This document shows, one piece after another, positions 1 to 6,837 of a stretch of 33,454 nucleotides of DNA. The position numbers were made by a program, and so were the translations under genes. Numbering within the stretch: the stretch's first letter is position 1; the number at the start of each line of letters is the position of its first letter. The DNA is from Ignavibacteria bacterium RIFCSPLOWO2_12_FULL_56_21. GTDB lineage: Bacteria > Bacteroidota > Ignavibacteria > UBA10030. The stretch spans positions 1-33,454 of the forward strand of contig MHAK01000011.1 in NCBI GenBank assembly GCA_001802945.1, read 5' to 3'. The notes under the pieces are model-generated. The model was given only the letters and a program-made list of their open reading frames with translations, had not been told where the DNA came from and did no database searches.

Positions 1-856
1 CCCAGTATTTCCAGGAGAGCGTCGTGTCACCTTGATCCGCACGCGCAGGAATGAACCTGTTCGTGTTCGCGTCGGGAATAACGTCCGGCGCGGGCTGGAT
101 ATTGACTTCCCATGCAACGATGTTCGCGCTGGCGTAAGGTGCATCCAAGATCACGAATTTGTACTCGACCTGGGTTGCAAAGGCAGATAAAGGAAAAGTG
201 GCAACGCCCGACCAAAAGTTGGTACCGTCATAGGTCATCGAGTTGTTCGAGTGAGAATTCTCACGAGTCAGGAGGAGATTTGTCACACCCCAGTCGAGCG
301 GAGGAGTTCCTCCCCTGACCCCCACGTATTGCGTATTCCTGTCGAATGCCGCGTTGTCCGACATGTTCACCCTGAACAGGACTTCGACATTTTCCGACTC
401 GGCGTACGGTCTCCAGTATTGCGGAACTCCGTCGGCCCATCCGTTGACGAACTGGATCGGCAGAGTGGTGTCGTTGACACCAACGATGAGTACTCTATTG
501 AATGTTGGTAATCCCCCTTCGGGTGTGACGTTCGACTCCCAACCCGTATTCTCCTGACCAACCGGCAGAGGATTCGCGGGGTGGGTAAAGAACTTGAACT
601 CGATCGTGTCCCCCACCAGAAGCGGGAATGTGCCCACCCAATAGTCCCCGCCGACATTTGCCAGCATGGCGGGAGACACCGAAGTCCACTGACCGAAGTC
701 CGGGATACTGCCTCGTATTTGGACGAAGGACTCCGCGCTCAGCGTATCTGGTACGGTCGAAGTGTTGGCGATGAATGTGACGTTGACGGTGGGTTGTGAC
801 AGGCCGGCAGATACCCACGTGATGAAGGAAAGAAAGAACGCGATCGTTCTTTTCAT
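1..856 (-). CDS. Secreted protein with two starch-binding-like beta-sandwich domains (3' end outside window)
   Basis: An open frame runs from the ATG at 856 off the left edge with no stop, about 285 codons. A good ribosome site (AAGGAG, six bases before the ATG) supports the start. Residues 1-20 (MKRTIAFFLSFITWVSAGLS) are a typical signal peptide, so the product is exported. Two similar regions follow, about residues 22-145 and 150-275. The second opens with VEVLFRVNMSD, like the V-x-F-x-V-x-M start of modules in secreted Bacteroidota and Ignavibacteria proteins. Both have aromatic-rich patches (FGQW, NFWSG) and EFKF/EYKF strands as in CBM20/CBM26-type folds. Inference: carbohydrate binding, perhaps the front of a glycosidase or sorted surface protein. 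Three copies of one palindrome lie in or upstream of the gene. The family call is moderately sure; the catalytic role, if any, lies outside the window. Confidence 0.75.
   Translation of the reverse strand, partial: MKRTIAFFLSFITWVSAGLSQPTVNVTFIANTSTVPDTLSAESFVQIRGSIPDFGQWTSVSPAMLANVGGDYWVGTFPLLVGDTIEFKFFTHPANPLPVGQENTGWESNVTPEGGLPTFNRVLIVGVNDTTLPIQFVNGWADGVPQYWRPYAESENVEVLFRVNMSDNAAFDRNTQYVGVRGGTPPLDWGVTNLLLTRENSHSNNSMTYDGTNFWSGVATFPLSAFATQVEYKFVILDAPYASANIVAWEVNIQPAPDVIPDANTNRFIPARADQGDTTLSWKYW
251..264. promoter_or_regulatory. Palindrome copy 1, GTGAGAATTCTCAC, inside the starch-binding-like gene
   Basis: Perfect 14-base palindrome inside the coding region, about 590 bases after the start codon. 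It matches two upstream copies at 911-924 and 1123-1136 except at the first and sixth bases. It could be an auxiliary operator or chance within coding sequence. Confidence 0.35.
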
Positions 857-908
857 TGCAGTCTCCTTCCCGGCTTTGACGCCGGTGCAGTAGTGCGGTT
901 GACTGGCA

Positions 909-926
909 ACGTGAGTATTCTCACGT
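909..926. promoter_or_regulatory. Palindrome copy 2, operator-like inverted repeat ahead of the starch-binding-like gene
   Basis: ACGTGAG and CTCACGT form seven-base perfect arms around a four-base centre (TATT), ending 53 bases upstream of the start codon at 856. This is where a repressor or activator site would be expected. The core GTGAGTATTCTCAC is shared with copies at 251-264 and 1123-1136. The cognate regulator is unknown and not in the window. Confidence 0.5.
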
Positions 927-1122
927 ACATCGGAATGAGGAGTGAGGAAGGCAGTTATGTTGACGAGTCCAGTACAATGCCGCGGCTCATCGACATACGG
1001 GGGGATTCCTAAAAGCGAAGAAACCTAGGAGGCTCGTGTGGGAGAGCCTGGGCGTATGCAAAGGTAGAGAAGTTCAGGACAAAAGAGAAGTGCTCTTAGG
1101 AATACAGGTCACGCAAATGCGA

Positions 1123-1136
1123 ATGAGGATTCTCAC
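1123..1136. promoter_or_regulatory. Palindrome copy 3, ATGAGGATTCTCAC
   Basis: Third member of the RTGAGNATTCTCAC set, about 270 bases upstream of the start codon at 856 and just downstream of the small gene 1203-1544. Arms are slightly imperfect here (A for G at the first base). The pair 1123/911 is about 200 bases apart, which would allow looping by a multimeric regulator; that is inference. Confidence 0.4.
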
Positions 1137-1204
1137 TTTTGAGACAGCAGCTTTGCGCCCTTTTTGCGGGAACGTTTGGCGGGGGATTTACGGATGGAAA
1201 GCTT
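1133..1204 (-). other. Possible +1-frameshift extension, Lys/Arg-rich tail of the small gene
   Basis: Skipping one base at the stop of the small gene (TCG TAA G read as TCG, then AAG) opens 23 more codons before a TGA at 1133-1135. They encode a strongly basic run, KLSIRKSPAKRSRKKGAKLL then SQK, with 10 Lys/Arg. Such composition looks like a genuine nucleic-acid-binding tail. It could reflect programmed +1 recoding, a mutation or a sequence error, or be a chance reading. Confidence 0.35.
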
Positions 1205-1544
1205 ACGACCCTGAGAATCTCTTCAATGCCTCCCGTGCGAGCTCTTCGAGCATCAGTCGGGTCATGGTTCCTTCGACCGCCTGCATATGACCCACCATAT
1301 ACTCAATGGACTCTTTTAGTTCAAAGAGGTTCAGGTCAATGGCAACCGAGAGCGCAACGGACGTGCGCGTTCTTTGAGGTTTCCGAATCCAGTCTTCCAT
1401 GATGGCGACTATATTTTTTCGCTCTTTTCCGATATGGACTTTGGCAATTTCCAGGACCTTGTTCTGTAGGCGCGTTCGATCCTGATCATGCTCAGTCTGG
1501 GCGATTGCGGCTGAGATTTTCATGAGGATTTCTGACTGGGACAT
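1203..1544 (-). CDS. Small alpha-helical protein of unknown function
   Basis: A 113-residue product with no family I recognise. The ATG at 1544 is preceded by AAAGGA about eight bases upstream, which supports expression. The sequence is mostly helix-forming and charged (ISAAIAQTEHDQDRTRLQNK, then two further helical stretches up to LEELAREALKRF), with no signal peptide, membrane segment or cysteine. It ends FSGS at a TAA. In the +1 frame directly after this stop there is a 23-codon Lys/Arg-rich stretch that looks like a natural tail, so the annotated C-terminus may be premature. The gene lies downstream of tRNA-Lys with a terminator-like hairpin in between. A small DNA- or RNA-associated protein is possible but unproven. 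Confidence 0.65.
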   Translation of the reverse strand: MSQSEILMKISAAIAQTEHDQDRTRLQNKVLEIAKVHIGKERKNIVAIMEDWIRKPQRTRTSVALSVAIDLNLFELKESIEYMVGHMQAVEGTMTRLMLEELAREALKRFSGS

Positions 1545-1568
1545 TTCTCATTCCTTTCTTAAGCAACA

Positions 1569-1592
1569 AAGCCCCCGGAATCCCGGAGGCTT
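1569..1592 (-). terminator. Terminator-like hairpin between tRNA-Lys and the small gene
   Basis: On the minus strand AAGCCTCCGG pairs with CCGGGGGCTT (one G-T wobble) around a four-base loop, followed by TTTGTTGCTT. It would end the tRNA-Lys transcript. It sits only 24 bases ahead of the ATG at 1544, leaving little room for a separate promoter, so it may instead act as a leader attenuator for the small gene. Confidence 0.6.
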
Positions 1593-1609
1593 GGATACAT
1601 GATCATTCT

Positions 1610-1621
1610 GGTCAATTGACC
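1610..1621. promoter_or_regulatory. Perfect palindrome GGTCAATTGACC upstream of the small gene
   Basis: Twelve-base perfect palindrome between tRNA-Lys and the hairpin at 1569-1592. A second short palindrome, ATGATCAT, lies at 1599-1606. Together they could mark a regulatory site. No matching promoter boxes were recognised. Confidence 0.3.
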
Positions 1622-1698
1622 CATTTCTTGTTACCGAGAATTCGGGCTCTTCCCCTGCCTCTTCCAACATGCAATGTGCAACTTACATTTTGGAATCG

Positions 1699-1770
1699 TG
1701 AGCGCGGGTGGGCTCGAACCACCGACCCTCTGCTTAAAAGGCAGATGCTCTACCCCTGAGCTACGCGCTC
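1699..1770 (-). tRNA. tRNA-Lys (anticodon UUU)
   Basis: A full 72-base cloverleaf on the minus strand. The seven-base acceptor arms GAGCGCG and CGCGCTC pair perfectly. The D arm is GCTC/GAGC, the anticodon arm TCTGC-CTTTTAA-GCAGA gives anticodon TTT, and the T arm is GGTGG-TTCGAGC-CCACC. The discriminator is A at 1699. CCA is not encoded. A hairpin with a short T run follows at 1569-1592. Confidence 0.96.
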
Positions 1771-1883
1771 GAAATTCCAACACAAATATAGCGGAAAAAC
1801 CGCTGAATTTCAACGAATGCAAAAATTGTGACGGAGGGATTGACGAACAATATTTGACGAATGACGAACGGTTGAATGAACAG

Positions 1884-1954
1884 GTCGCTCCTCCGGGGCT
1901 TTCGATATGATTTGCATGGCTTGGCTACAAACTGTACCGCCCCTACGGGGAGGC
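1884..1954. repeat. Paired GC-rich REP-like words flanking an AT-richer core
   Basis: GTCGCTCCTCCGGGGCTTTCG at its left end (positions 1884-1904) and CCGCCCCTACGGGGAGGC at 1937-1954 bracket a stretch containing GGCTACAAACTG. The second word folds on itself (CCCC-TAC-GGGG). From general familiarity, GCTCCTCCGGAGC...CTACAAAC...CCCCTACGGGG words are dispersed in intergenic DNA of related bacteria. Only one copy is in this window, so repeat status rests on that recollection. Confidence 0.4.
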
Positions 1955-2025
1955 TTAAAAAACGGGATTTGAAATTCTACGGAGACCGGATGAATGTTCA
2001 TAAAGCGAAAAGAGATCCAATTATC

Positions 2026-2070
2026 CCTTCGTGCATCTTCGCTCAATCTTCGTGGTCCTTCGTGGTCCCT
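2026..2070. repeat. CTTCGTGGTC tandem unit, CACGAA-type intergenic repeat
   Basis: CTTCGTGGTC occurs twice in perfect tandem at 2048-2057 and 2058-2067, preceded by the similar CCTTCGTGCATCTTCG at 2026-2041. The same word style (CACGAA/TTCGTG with GAAGGAC) returns at 15161-15262 and, more loosely, at 11075-11228. The gap 1771-2086 otherwise shows no gene. Confidence 0.5.
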
Positions 2071-2086
2071 TGTGTAACTGAGGATT

Positions 2087-2371
2087 TTATTGCGCGGGCT
2101 TTTCAGCAGGATTTGACGTTGTCTCCACCGCTTCCGCCTTCGCCCGATAAAGAATGCCGAGCGGAATCACAACGCAATATCCGAGCACCAAAAGAATCGG
2201 CGCCACGACGAGAGGGACCGTTCCGTCCCATGGCTCCTGTCCGAGCGCAACATAACCCATAACGATCAACAGCAAACCTGCCCCGAGGATCTGGTAATTC
2301 CTTTGTGTGAAGGGCAAGGACTCTGCCTGGACTTTTCTGCGGGGAACGTTGCGTGTTTCTGCTTTTGCCAT
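2087..2371 (-). CDS. DUF3098-type small inner-membrane protein
   Basis: A 94-residue protein with a charged N-terminus, FTQRNYQILG at about residues 21-30, and two membrane helices at about 29-44 (LGAGLLLIVMGYVAL) and 53-73 (PLVVAPILLVLGYCVVIPLG). This layout, with APILLVLGY before the second helix end, matches the DUF3098 family of Bacteroidota and relatives, typically 70-100 residues and of unknown role. AGGA about ten bases before the ATG at 2371 supports the start. The C-terminal tail is hydrophilic and Ala/Glu/Pro-rich. It stands alone: a strong terminator at 2450-2482 separates it from lolD upstream, so it needs its own promoter. Confidence 0.8.
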   Translation of the reverse strand: MAKAETRNVPRRKVQAESLPFTQRNYQILGAGLLLIVMGYVALGQEPWDGTVPLVVAPILLVLGYCVVIPLGILYRAKAEAVETTSNPAEKPAQ

Positions 2372-2398
2372 TGTCGTATTCCTGTCACTCTAATGAAT

Positions 2399-2427
2399 TG
2401 AGCCGCAATAAGCGCAAATGCGGTTCA
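2399..2427 (-). other. Short leader hairpin upstream of the DUF3098 gene
   Basis: TGAGCCGCA and TGCGGTTCA form near-perfect nine-base arms with an eleven-base loop, 28 bases ahead of the ATG at 2371. There is no T run, so it is not a clear terminator. It may shape the leader of the DUF3098 mRNA or be incidental. Confidence 0.25.
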
Positions 2428-2449
2428 TTTTTGTCTGAGCTCATCGGAG

Positions 2450-2482
2450 AAAAAAAGCCCAGCGTCGGGGGGTACGCTGGGC
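2450..2482 (-). terminator. Rho-independent terminator of the AtuA-prfB-lol operon
   Basis: On the minus strand GCCCAGCGT pairs perfectly with ACGCTGGGC over an eight-base loop and is followed directly by seven T residues. It lies 79 bases after the lolD stop and closes the operon that starts with the AtuA-like gene at 8629. Confidence 0.9.
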
Positions 2483-2494
2483 CGACCGTACTGC

Positions 2495-2524
2495 AGACAA
2501 CAGTCAGGGGAGTCTCTGTTGTCT
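2495..2524. other. Second hairpin between lolD and its terminator
   Basis: AGACAACAG and CTGTTGTCT are perfect nine-base arms around a twelve-base loop, 13 bases upstream (in transcription) of the main terminator. It lacks a T run. It could protect the mRNA 3' end. Confidence 0.5.
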
Positions 2525-2560
2525 TAGTCGGTTCAAAGGTAGCCCGAAATTCAGCGTTTG

Positions 2561-3271
2561 TCAAGCCTCGCGATGTCTGACGTGTGTCAGCTTTCCTTCC
2601 TGCAGACGAGTGACACGTGTCGCACGTTTCATCAGGTCGCTGTTGTGTGTAGCGACGACGATCGTCAATCCGCGGTCCTCCGAAAGCTGTGAGAGAAGCT
2701 TGTGCAGATGGAGGCCGCTTTCCTCGTCAAGATTCCCGGATGGTTCGTCCGCAAGCACGAGCCGCGGCTCGTTCATCAGTGCACGCGCAACGGCCACGCG
2801 CTGTTGTTCGCCACCCGACAGCTCATTCGGCCGGTGATCCGACCTGTCCGAAAGTCCGACCTCTTCCAAAAGCCTCTCCCCACGAGTCCGCGCACGGCCG
2901 AATGTTTCCCCTTTGATCATTGCCGGCATGCAGACGTTTTCGAGCGCCGTAAACTCGGGCAACAAATGGTGAAATTGAAACACAAACCCCATCGTTGTGT
3001 TCCTGAACTTCACCAGCTGTTCCTCAGGCATCGCAAAGATGTCCCGCTCCTCGAGGAAGACCCTCCCCAGCGTCGGTCTGTCCAGAGCACCCAGAATGTG
3101 CAACAGCGTGCTTTTGCCGCAGCCGGAAGGACCGACCACGGCTATGATTTCCCCTTTCCGGACCTCCAAATCAGCGCCCTTCAGGACCTGCAGTGAAAGG
3201 TCCTTGCCGGTCCTGTATTCCTTCCAGAGATTTTCGGTTCTCAGAAGAACCGGCCGCTTGATCATTCCCAT
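2561..3271 (-). CDS. lolD: Lipoprotein-releasing ABC transporter ATP-binding protein LolD
   Basis: A 236-residue ABC ATPase. Walker A is GPSGCGKST (47-55), the signature LSGGEQQRVAVARAL is followed by Walker B LVLADEP with SGNLDEESG, and the switch His is in VVATHNSD. The MacB/LolD subgroup is suggested by FVFQFHHLLPEFTALENV. It lies directly after two FtsX/LolC-type permeases, with which it should form the complex that hydrolyses ATP to hand mature lipoproteins to the periplasmic carrier. Two in-frame ATGs are possible: the one at 3271 has GGAGG seven bases upstream and overlaps the permease stop by ten bases; the one at 3265 would give an ATGA overlap but worse spacing. I chose 3271. A terminator follows. 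Confidence 0.92.
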   Translation of the reverse strand: MGMIKRPVLLRTENLWKEYRTGKDLSLQVLKGADLEVRKGEIIAVVGPSGCGKSTLLHILGALDRPTLGRVFLEERDIFAMPEEQLVKFRNTTMGFVFQFHHLLPEFTALENVCMPAMIKGETFGRARTRGERLLEEVGLSDRSDHRPNELSGGEQQRVAVARALMNEPRLVLADEPSGNLDEESGLHLHKLLSQLSEDRGLTIVVATHNSDLMKRATRVTRLQEGKLTHVRHREA

Positions 3272-4488
3272 CGGATCGCCTCCACCGGGACGAGCCCAGC
3301 CGCTCTGCGGGCAGGAGAGCGAGATGCCAGCACAGACAGCCCAATGGCGGCACCGGCGACGACAACAATGTCATACCACCGTATTTCCACGGGAAGCGCG
3401 GCGATGATATACACTGTTGGGTCCAACGGAAACAGATGATACACATCCTGGAGCCAGACCACGGTCAGTCCGATCGATATGCCAAGCGTTGTTCCCAGGA
3501 TCCCCACGAAGAATCCCTGAGAGCGGAAGACCCTGGCAATACTATCGTCCGTTGCCCCCATAGCTTTGAGAATGCCGATGTCGCGGGTCTTTTCGATGAC
3601 GGTCATCGTCAGCGAGCCAAGCAGATTGAACGATGCGACGGCGACAATCAGCGAAACGATGATATACGCCGCCCACCGTTCAACTTGCATGACCGTATAC
3701 AACTCTCGATGCAGATCGTGCCACGTCAGCGCCCTGAATCTGTCTGCAAATTCATCTTCAACCCACCCCTGGAGATGTTCAGAGCGATTGATGGAAGCGA
3801 GACGAACTTCATATCCGTCGATTGCCCCGCCGGTTTGAAACAAGGACTGGGCATCCTTCAATTCCACGAATGCATAGAAGGAATCGTAGTCTTTGTTGTT
3901 GGATTCGTACATCCCTTTGACATGAAACCGGCGGATCAGTGGCATGCCGAATTGCGCCACGGCCGGGGCAACGGAGGACGGACTCACGATCGCCAACGTG
4001 TCCCCGACGACAACCCCCAGCCTGTCGGCGAGATTGAGTCCGAGCAGTATGCCGCCTCCTCGTCCGTCATCCAGCTTCATATCGCCTATGACAATCTTGT
4101 CCTGAAGCCCTGAAACGGCAGAGACCGTGTTCACGTCGACACCCTTGATCGTCACCACCCGCATGGAATTCCCGGCAAGGACGAGAGCTTTTCCCGCCAC
4201 AAACGGGGAAACGCCTTTCACGTCTTCTCTCTGCCCGACCAGCGTCAGAAGTGTGTCGTATGCTTCCACCGGCCTACGACCGACGGATTCGATACGGACG
4301 TGCGGGTCGAACGAGACAAGGATCGAGGTCACCAGGCTTCCAAAACCGTTGAACACGGAAAGCACGATGATCAACGCCGCCACGCCTGTTGTGATGCCTG
4401 CGACGGAGATCACCGATATTAGCGTCACGAAACCGAACGAGCGCCGTGAACGCATATACCGGAGCGCCAGGAGAGTCTCGTAGCGCAT
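3262..4488 (-). CDS. LolC/LolE-type lipoprotein-releasing permease (second of two)
   Basis: A 408-residue permease beginning MRYETLLALRYMRSRR. The architecture is one N-terminal membrane helix (about 25-50), a large periplasmic domain, and three C-terminal helices, the first ending at the coupling motif EKTRDIGILKAMGAT and the last before SPARRAAGLVPVEAIRW. This is the FtsX/MacB permease layout of LolC and LolE. The open frame extends further upstream, but the extension is non-homologous and overlaps the preceding gene. The ATG at 4488 shares one base with the upstream stop (TGATG), typical of coupled translation. It should form a heterodimer with the product of 4488-5732 and work with LolD. 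I cannot tell LolC from LolE by eye. Confidence 0.88.
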   Translation of the reverse strand: MRYETLLALRYMRSRRSFGFVTLISVISVAGITTGVAALIIVLSVFNGFGSLVTSILVSFDPHVRIESVGRRPVEAYDTLLTLVGQREDVKGVSPFVAGKALVLAGNSMRVVTIKGVDVNTVSAVSGLQDKIVIGDMKLDDGRGGGILLGLNLADRLGVVVGDTLAIVSPSSVAPAVAQFGMPLIRRFHVKGMYESNNKDYDSFYAFVELKDAQSLFQTGGAIDGYEVRLASINRSEHLQGWVEDEFADRFRALTWHDLHRELYTVMQVERWAAYIIVSLIVAVASFNLLGSLTMTVIEKTRDIGILKAMGATDDSIARVFRSQGFFVGILGTTLGISIGLTVVWLQDVYHLFPLDPTVYIIAALPVEIRWYDIVVVAGAAIGLSVLASRSPARRAAGLVPVEAIRWE

Positions 4489-5732
4489 CAGGAAAACCTC
4501 AGTGTGCGTATGGGATCGAGACCGGCAGCCATCCGGGCCGGGAAGATGGAAGCGGCAAAACACATGACAAGTGCAAGGGTACTCACCAGGCCAAAGTCCC
4601 AAACGGACATATCGATCGGAACATGCGTCATGAAATAGACTCCCGAAGGGAGGGGAAAGAAGTGATACCGCAACTCCAGCCAACACAGCACAAACGCGAT
4701 GGCGTCACCGAGAAGAGTTCCCACCACCCCGATCATGATCCCCTTCCACTGGAATATGCGGACAACCGTCCGTTTGCTCATGCCAAGAGTCCGGAGAGTG
4801 CCAATTTCCTGTGCCTTTTCCATGACCATCATCAGTAGAGTGCCCACGATATTGACAGTCGCGACGATGATGATCAATCCAAGAATGATGGGGATCGGCT
4901 TCTTCTGGAGTTCGATCCACGTAAAGAGGTTCCTGTACTGTTGGTACATCGTCCGGGCGTAAAAGGGATATCCAAGCTGCTCCGGAATATCTCGCGCGAG
5001 CTTCTCTAATGTTCTCGTGTCGTGCACAAGAATATCGAAACCTGAAACCGTTCGTCCAATCTGAAAAAGTCTCTGTGCGTTGCGGAGATGAATATACACG
5101 ATTGACCCGTCATACTCCGCCATCCCCGTTTCATACAATCCCCGCACGGTCACCTGCAACACACGTGTCTGGGAGAGTGAGATTGTCGATCCGCCCAGTC
5201 CATACAGAAGGATGCGGTCGCCGACGCCGACCTCGAGCTTTTCGGCGAGTCGCCTGCCGATGATGACTGACTGCAACCCGCTCTGTCGCTCTGCGAGATC
5301 GTATGCGCCGTCGACAAGCCGACTCCGTGCGGCAGAAATGTCCTGCTCCGGGTCGACGCCCTTGACAAGAATGCCTTCGACATTTTCCTCGGAACGGGCC
5401 ATTCCCTCGCGCGAAACATACGGGGCAATGGCCATGACCTCCGGATATCGTTCCTGGATCGTCCGAACAACCGATTCCGGTTCGGGGAGCGTTTGATTCT
5501 GGAATCCGAAGAGCTGAAGGTGGGCCGTGAAGCTGACGACGTTATTGTGGATTGTCTGCTCGAAGCCGTTAAGGATGGAAAGCGTGATGATGAGGCTTGC
5601 GACGCCCAACATCACGCCCGCCATTGCGATGAGCGTAATGAATGAGAGAAATCCCTTGTTGTTCCGCGACGAAAGGTGGCGGAGGGCGATGAAGAAGTGA
5701 ATGGCATTGCGCCGGCGTCGCTGGGCGAGCAT
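4488..5732 (-). CDS. LolC/LolE-type lipoprotein-releasing permease (first of two)
   Basis: A 414-residue protein starting MLAQRRRRNAIHFFIALRHL. It has the LolC/E layout: helix one around FITLIAMAGVMLGVASLIIT, a periplasmic domain, then three helices beginning IPIILGLIIIVATVNIVGTL, with the coupling motif EKAQEIGTLRTLGMS and a final FPARMAAGLDPIRTLR. The chosen ATG at 5732 follows the prfB stop after a single base (TAAGATG), so translation is probably coupled. A longer start at 5792 would overlap prfB by 59 bases and adds an Arg/Ser-rich stretch. Paired with the next gene and LolD, it should release lipoproteins from the inner membrane. The permease-permease-ATPase order differs from the lolC-lolD-lolE order of E. 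coli. Confidence 0.88.
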   Translation of the reverse strand: MLAQRRRRNAIHFFIALRHLSSRNNKGFLSFITLIAMAGVMLGVASLIITLSILNGFEQTIHNNVVSFTAHLQLFGFQNQTLPEPESVVRTIQERYPEVMAIAPYVSREGMARSEENVEGILVKGVDPEQDISAARSRLVDGAYDLAERQSGLQSVIIGRRLAEKLEVGVGDRILLYGLGGSTISLSQTRVLQVTVRGLYETGMAEYDGSIVYIHLRNAQRLFQIGRTVSGFDILVHDTRTLEKLARDIPEQLGYPFYARTMYQQYRNLFTWIELQKKPIPIILGLIIIVATVNIVGTLLMMVMEKAQEIGTLRTLGMSKRTVVRIFQWKGIMIGVVGTLLGDAIAFVLCWLELRYHFFPLPSGVYFMTHVPIDMSVWDFGLVSTLALVMCFAASIFPARMAAGLDPIRTLRFS

Positions 5733-5733
5733 C

Positions 5734-6837
5734 TTACTTCTGGGCCGCGAATTCCATGAGATACGCCTTGATGAAATCGTCGATCGATCCATCCATGACC
5801 GATTGGACGTCCCCTTTCTCCGTTCCGGTTCTGTGGTCCTTCACCAACTGATACGGCTGGAACGTGTACGACCTTATCTGACTTCCCCATTCGATCTTTT
5901 TCTTCGTGCTTTCCACGGAGGCCAGCCGCGCCTCTTCCTCTTCCCGTCTCTGCTGATACAGCCGGGATTTCAGCATTTTCATCGCGCGTTCGCGGTTCTG
6001 GAACTGCGAGCGCTCCTGCTGGCAGGCAACGACGATCCCGCTGGGGATGTGCGTAATGCGGACAGCCGTTTCCACCTTGTTGACGTTCTGTCCCCCCTTC
6101 CCTCCGGCTCGATACGTATCGATCTTGAGGTCCGCGGGATTGACCTCTATGACGATGTCCTCTTCTATTTCCGGATAAACAAAGACCGATGCGAACGAAG
6201 TGTGACGGCGCGCGTTCGCATCGAACGGTGAGATGCGTACCAACCGATGCACGCCAATTTCCGCCTTTAAATAGCCGTAGGCATACTTGCCAATGACCTC
6301 AATCGTTGCGCTCTTTATGCCGGCTCCTTCGCCGTCTTGCATGTCCGCCAACGCAATTTTGAACCCGTTGCGCTCGCTCCAACGGCTGTACATTCGAAGC
6401 AGCATTTCAGCCCAGTCCTGGGCTTCAGTGCCACCGGCCCCCGAATGGATTGTCAGGATGGCGTTCTTTTCGTCATCCGGACCCCGCAACATGTTCCGGA
6501 CCTCGAGACCGGCGAGTCTTATCCCAAGCTCTGCTATCTCGTTTTCCAGGTCGATCGCGACCGCTTCGTCCTTGCTTTCCTCGGCGAGTTCGAGAAGTTC
6601 CACGGCGTCTCTCGACTCTTTGTCCAGCATATTCCAGGAATCAAGCCAAACCTTCCGTTCGTTGATGGACGCGATGACTTTTTGGGCCGCGATGTTGTCA
6701 TTCCAGAAATCGGGTCCGGTGGTTTTGGATTCGAGTTCCAGGACCTCACGAGCGAGCCGGTCGACGTCCAGAAACCCACGCAGGGCCTCCACGCGCTTAC
6801 GCATGTCTTCAACTTTGGATGTCAGGTCTGAGATCAT
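5734..6837 (-). CDS. prfB: Peptide chain release factor 2
   Basis: A 367-residue class I release factor. The stop-codon recognition tripeptide is SPF (203-205), specific for RF2, and the catalytic GGQ is at 248-250 in [11 protein letters not shown]. An N-terminal helical domain and the [12 protein letters not shown] stretch are as expected. It ends translation at UGA and UAA. Most bacterial prfB genes need a +1 frameshift at an in-frame UGA near codon 26; here the equivalent place reads RGFLDVDR with no stop, so this copy lacks that autoregulation. The ATG at 6837 overlaps the upstream stop as ATGA. The frame stays open upstream to 7245, but that part is non-homologous. It sits between AtuA-like genes and lol permeases. 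Confidence 0.96.
   Translation of the reverse strand: MISDLTSKVEDMRKRVEALRGFLDVDRLAREVLELESKTTGPDFWNDNIAAQKVIASINERKVWLDSWNMLDKESRDAVELLELAEESKDEAVAIDLENEIAELGIRLAGLEVRNMLRGPDDEKNAILTIHSGAGGTEAQDWAEMLLRMYSRWSERNGFKIALADMQDGEGAGIKSATIEVIGKYAYGYLKAEIGVHRLVRISPFDANARRHTSFASVFVYPEIEEDIVIEVNPADLKIDTYRAGGKGGQNVNKVETAVRITHIPSGIVVACQQERSQFQNRERAMKMLKSRLYQQRREEEEARLASVESTKKKIEWGSQIRSYTFQPYQLVKDHRTGTEKGDVQSVMDGSIDDFIKAYLMEFAAQK

Larger units (their letters stand above)
857..1202. other. Intergenic region upstream of the secreted protein gene
   Basis: About 346 bases separate the annotated stop of the small gene at 1203 from the ATG at 856. The region holds two operator-like palindromes (909-926 and 1123-1136), the ribosome site just before 856, and the possible frameshifted tail of the small gene (1133-1204). 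No clear -35/-10 or Bacteroidota-type TAnnTTTG promoter was recognised, and no intact gene. Confidence 0.6.

Noticed and set aside
495-818. Minus-strand 107-codon frame at the left end
   Set aside because: It is another frame of the secreted protein gene 1-856, which has the signal peptide and ribosome site.
1674-1910. Plus-strand 78-codon open frame and minus-strand 63-codon frame over the same region
   Set aside because: Both run through the tRNA-Lys gene; this is a common artefact of translating tRNA.
2026-2070. Possible CRISPR-like repeat
   Set aside because: Only two abutting 10-base units with no spacers; no cas gene in the window.
4489-4686. N-terminal extension of the second Lol permease
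   Set aside because: It overlaps the first permease and is Cys/Pro/Arg-rich, unlike LolC/E; the TGATG junction marks the real start.
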